Assembly (NCBI GenBank): GCA_036725605.1
Contig: DAIMDW010000012.1
Coordinates: forward strand, 62,001 to 126,000
Origin: CALBTQ01 sp036725605
Lineage (GTDB): Bacteria; Lernaellota; Lernaellaia; Lernaellales; Lernaellaceae
Direction of reading: 5' to 3'
DNA length: 64,000 nt
Part shown: positions 63,930 to 64,000 of the stretch, in pieces
How the letters are laid out: every line of letters starts with the position of its first letter
How positions within the stretch are numbered: position 1 is the first letter of the stretch
Program-made: the position numbers and the translations under genes
The notes under the pieces: generated by a model
The model's database searches: none
What the model was told of the DNA's origin: nothing
What the model saw: the letters and a program-made list of their open reading frames with translations, nothing else

Positions 63930-64000
63930 GCCGCCTCCTTCGAGTTGCTTCTATGTAACAGATGGAACCGCGCCTGCAAAGGGGCAAACCCGTCGTCTTT

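Overview
The window is GC-rich DNA from a Gram-negative bacterium. Evidence for a diderm includes a type II secretion secretin (gspC-gspD-gspE), an outer-membrane barrel-like protein and many lipoproteins. Other content (CheX, a PilZ protein, a PATAN/DUF4388 protein, a GldA/F/G-type ABC exporter, FHA-sigma54 regulation, Na+-pumping decarboxylase subunits) fits a deltaproteobacterial-grade or related uncultured lineage; this placement is inference. No rRNA, CRISPR array, phage or intact insertion sequence was found.

Layout. 0-9 kb: SppA lipoprotein peptidase, an AT-rich gene between 60-bp near-identical direct repeats, a CaxA-type exchanger, a GH43-like secreted protein and two tandem membrane/beta-propeller paralogues. 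9-12.5 kb: a divergent PurF, then tsf and rpsB. 12.7-18 kb: gspE, gspD, gspC. 18-20 kb: OadG-like, biotin carrier and OadB-like subunits. 21-24 kb: a MoxR AAA+ ATPase with a VWA partner. 24-28 kb: a DUF6765-like gene, murA, prmC and tRNA-Pro. 28-37 kb: Ycf48-like secreted propellers, Asp-rich lipoproteins and an intergenic structured RNA (6S-like candidate). 37-42.7 kb: ltaE, a QueG-like ferredoxin protein and an FHA-sigma54 activator in a translationally coupled run, then a double metallo-beta-lactamase protein split by an in-frame TGA. 42.7-46.5 kb: lipoproteins including a gingipain-type (C25) peptidase, and a CPBP protease. 46.6-53 kb: GldA/F/G-DUF4340 exporter, rpoZ, a small conserved-looking gene, dnaJ. 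53-55 kb: PilZ and CheX. 55-57 kb: an AT-rich islet with a GAF-GAF-NDT/TIR-like protein. 57-64 kb: a phosphoesterase with an Asp tail, a pseudo-receiver/PATAN/degenerate-J/TPR protein, a TPR protein and a DHH phosphoesterase.

The recurring theme is a surface-protein architecture. Four secreted proteins carry a type I signal peptide, a globular domain (GH43, two Ycf48/PKD, phosphoesterase), a long poly-aspartate linker and an invariant terminal Gly-Cys-Gly-Cys. Five other proteins are the mirror image: a lipobox cysteine followed at once by Gly-Asp-rich linker, then a globular domain. Codons of the terminal GCGC differ between loci while the residues do not, which suggests a selected C-terminal tag, possibly an anchoring or sorting signal that has a functional counterpart in the N-terminal lipid anchors. 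The second notable candidate is the AT-rich two-GAF plus NDT/TIR-like gene, which has the composition and domain plan of a stress or defence effector.
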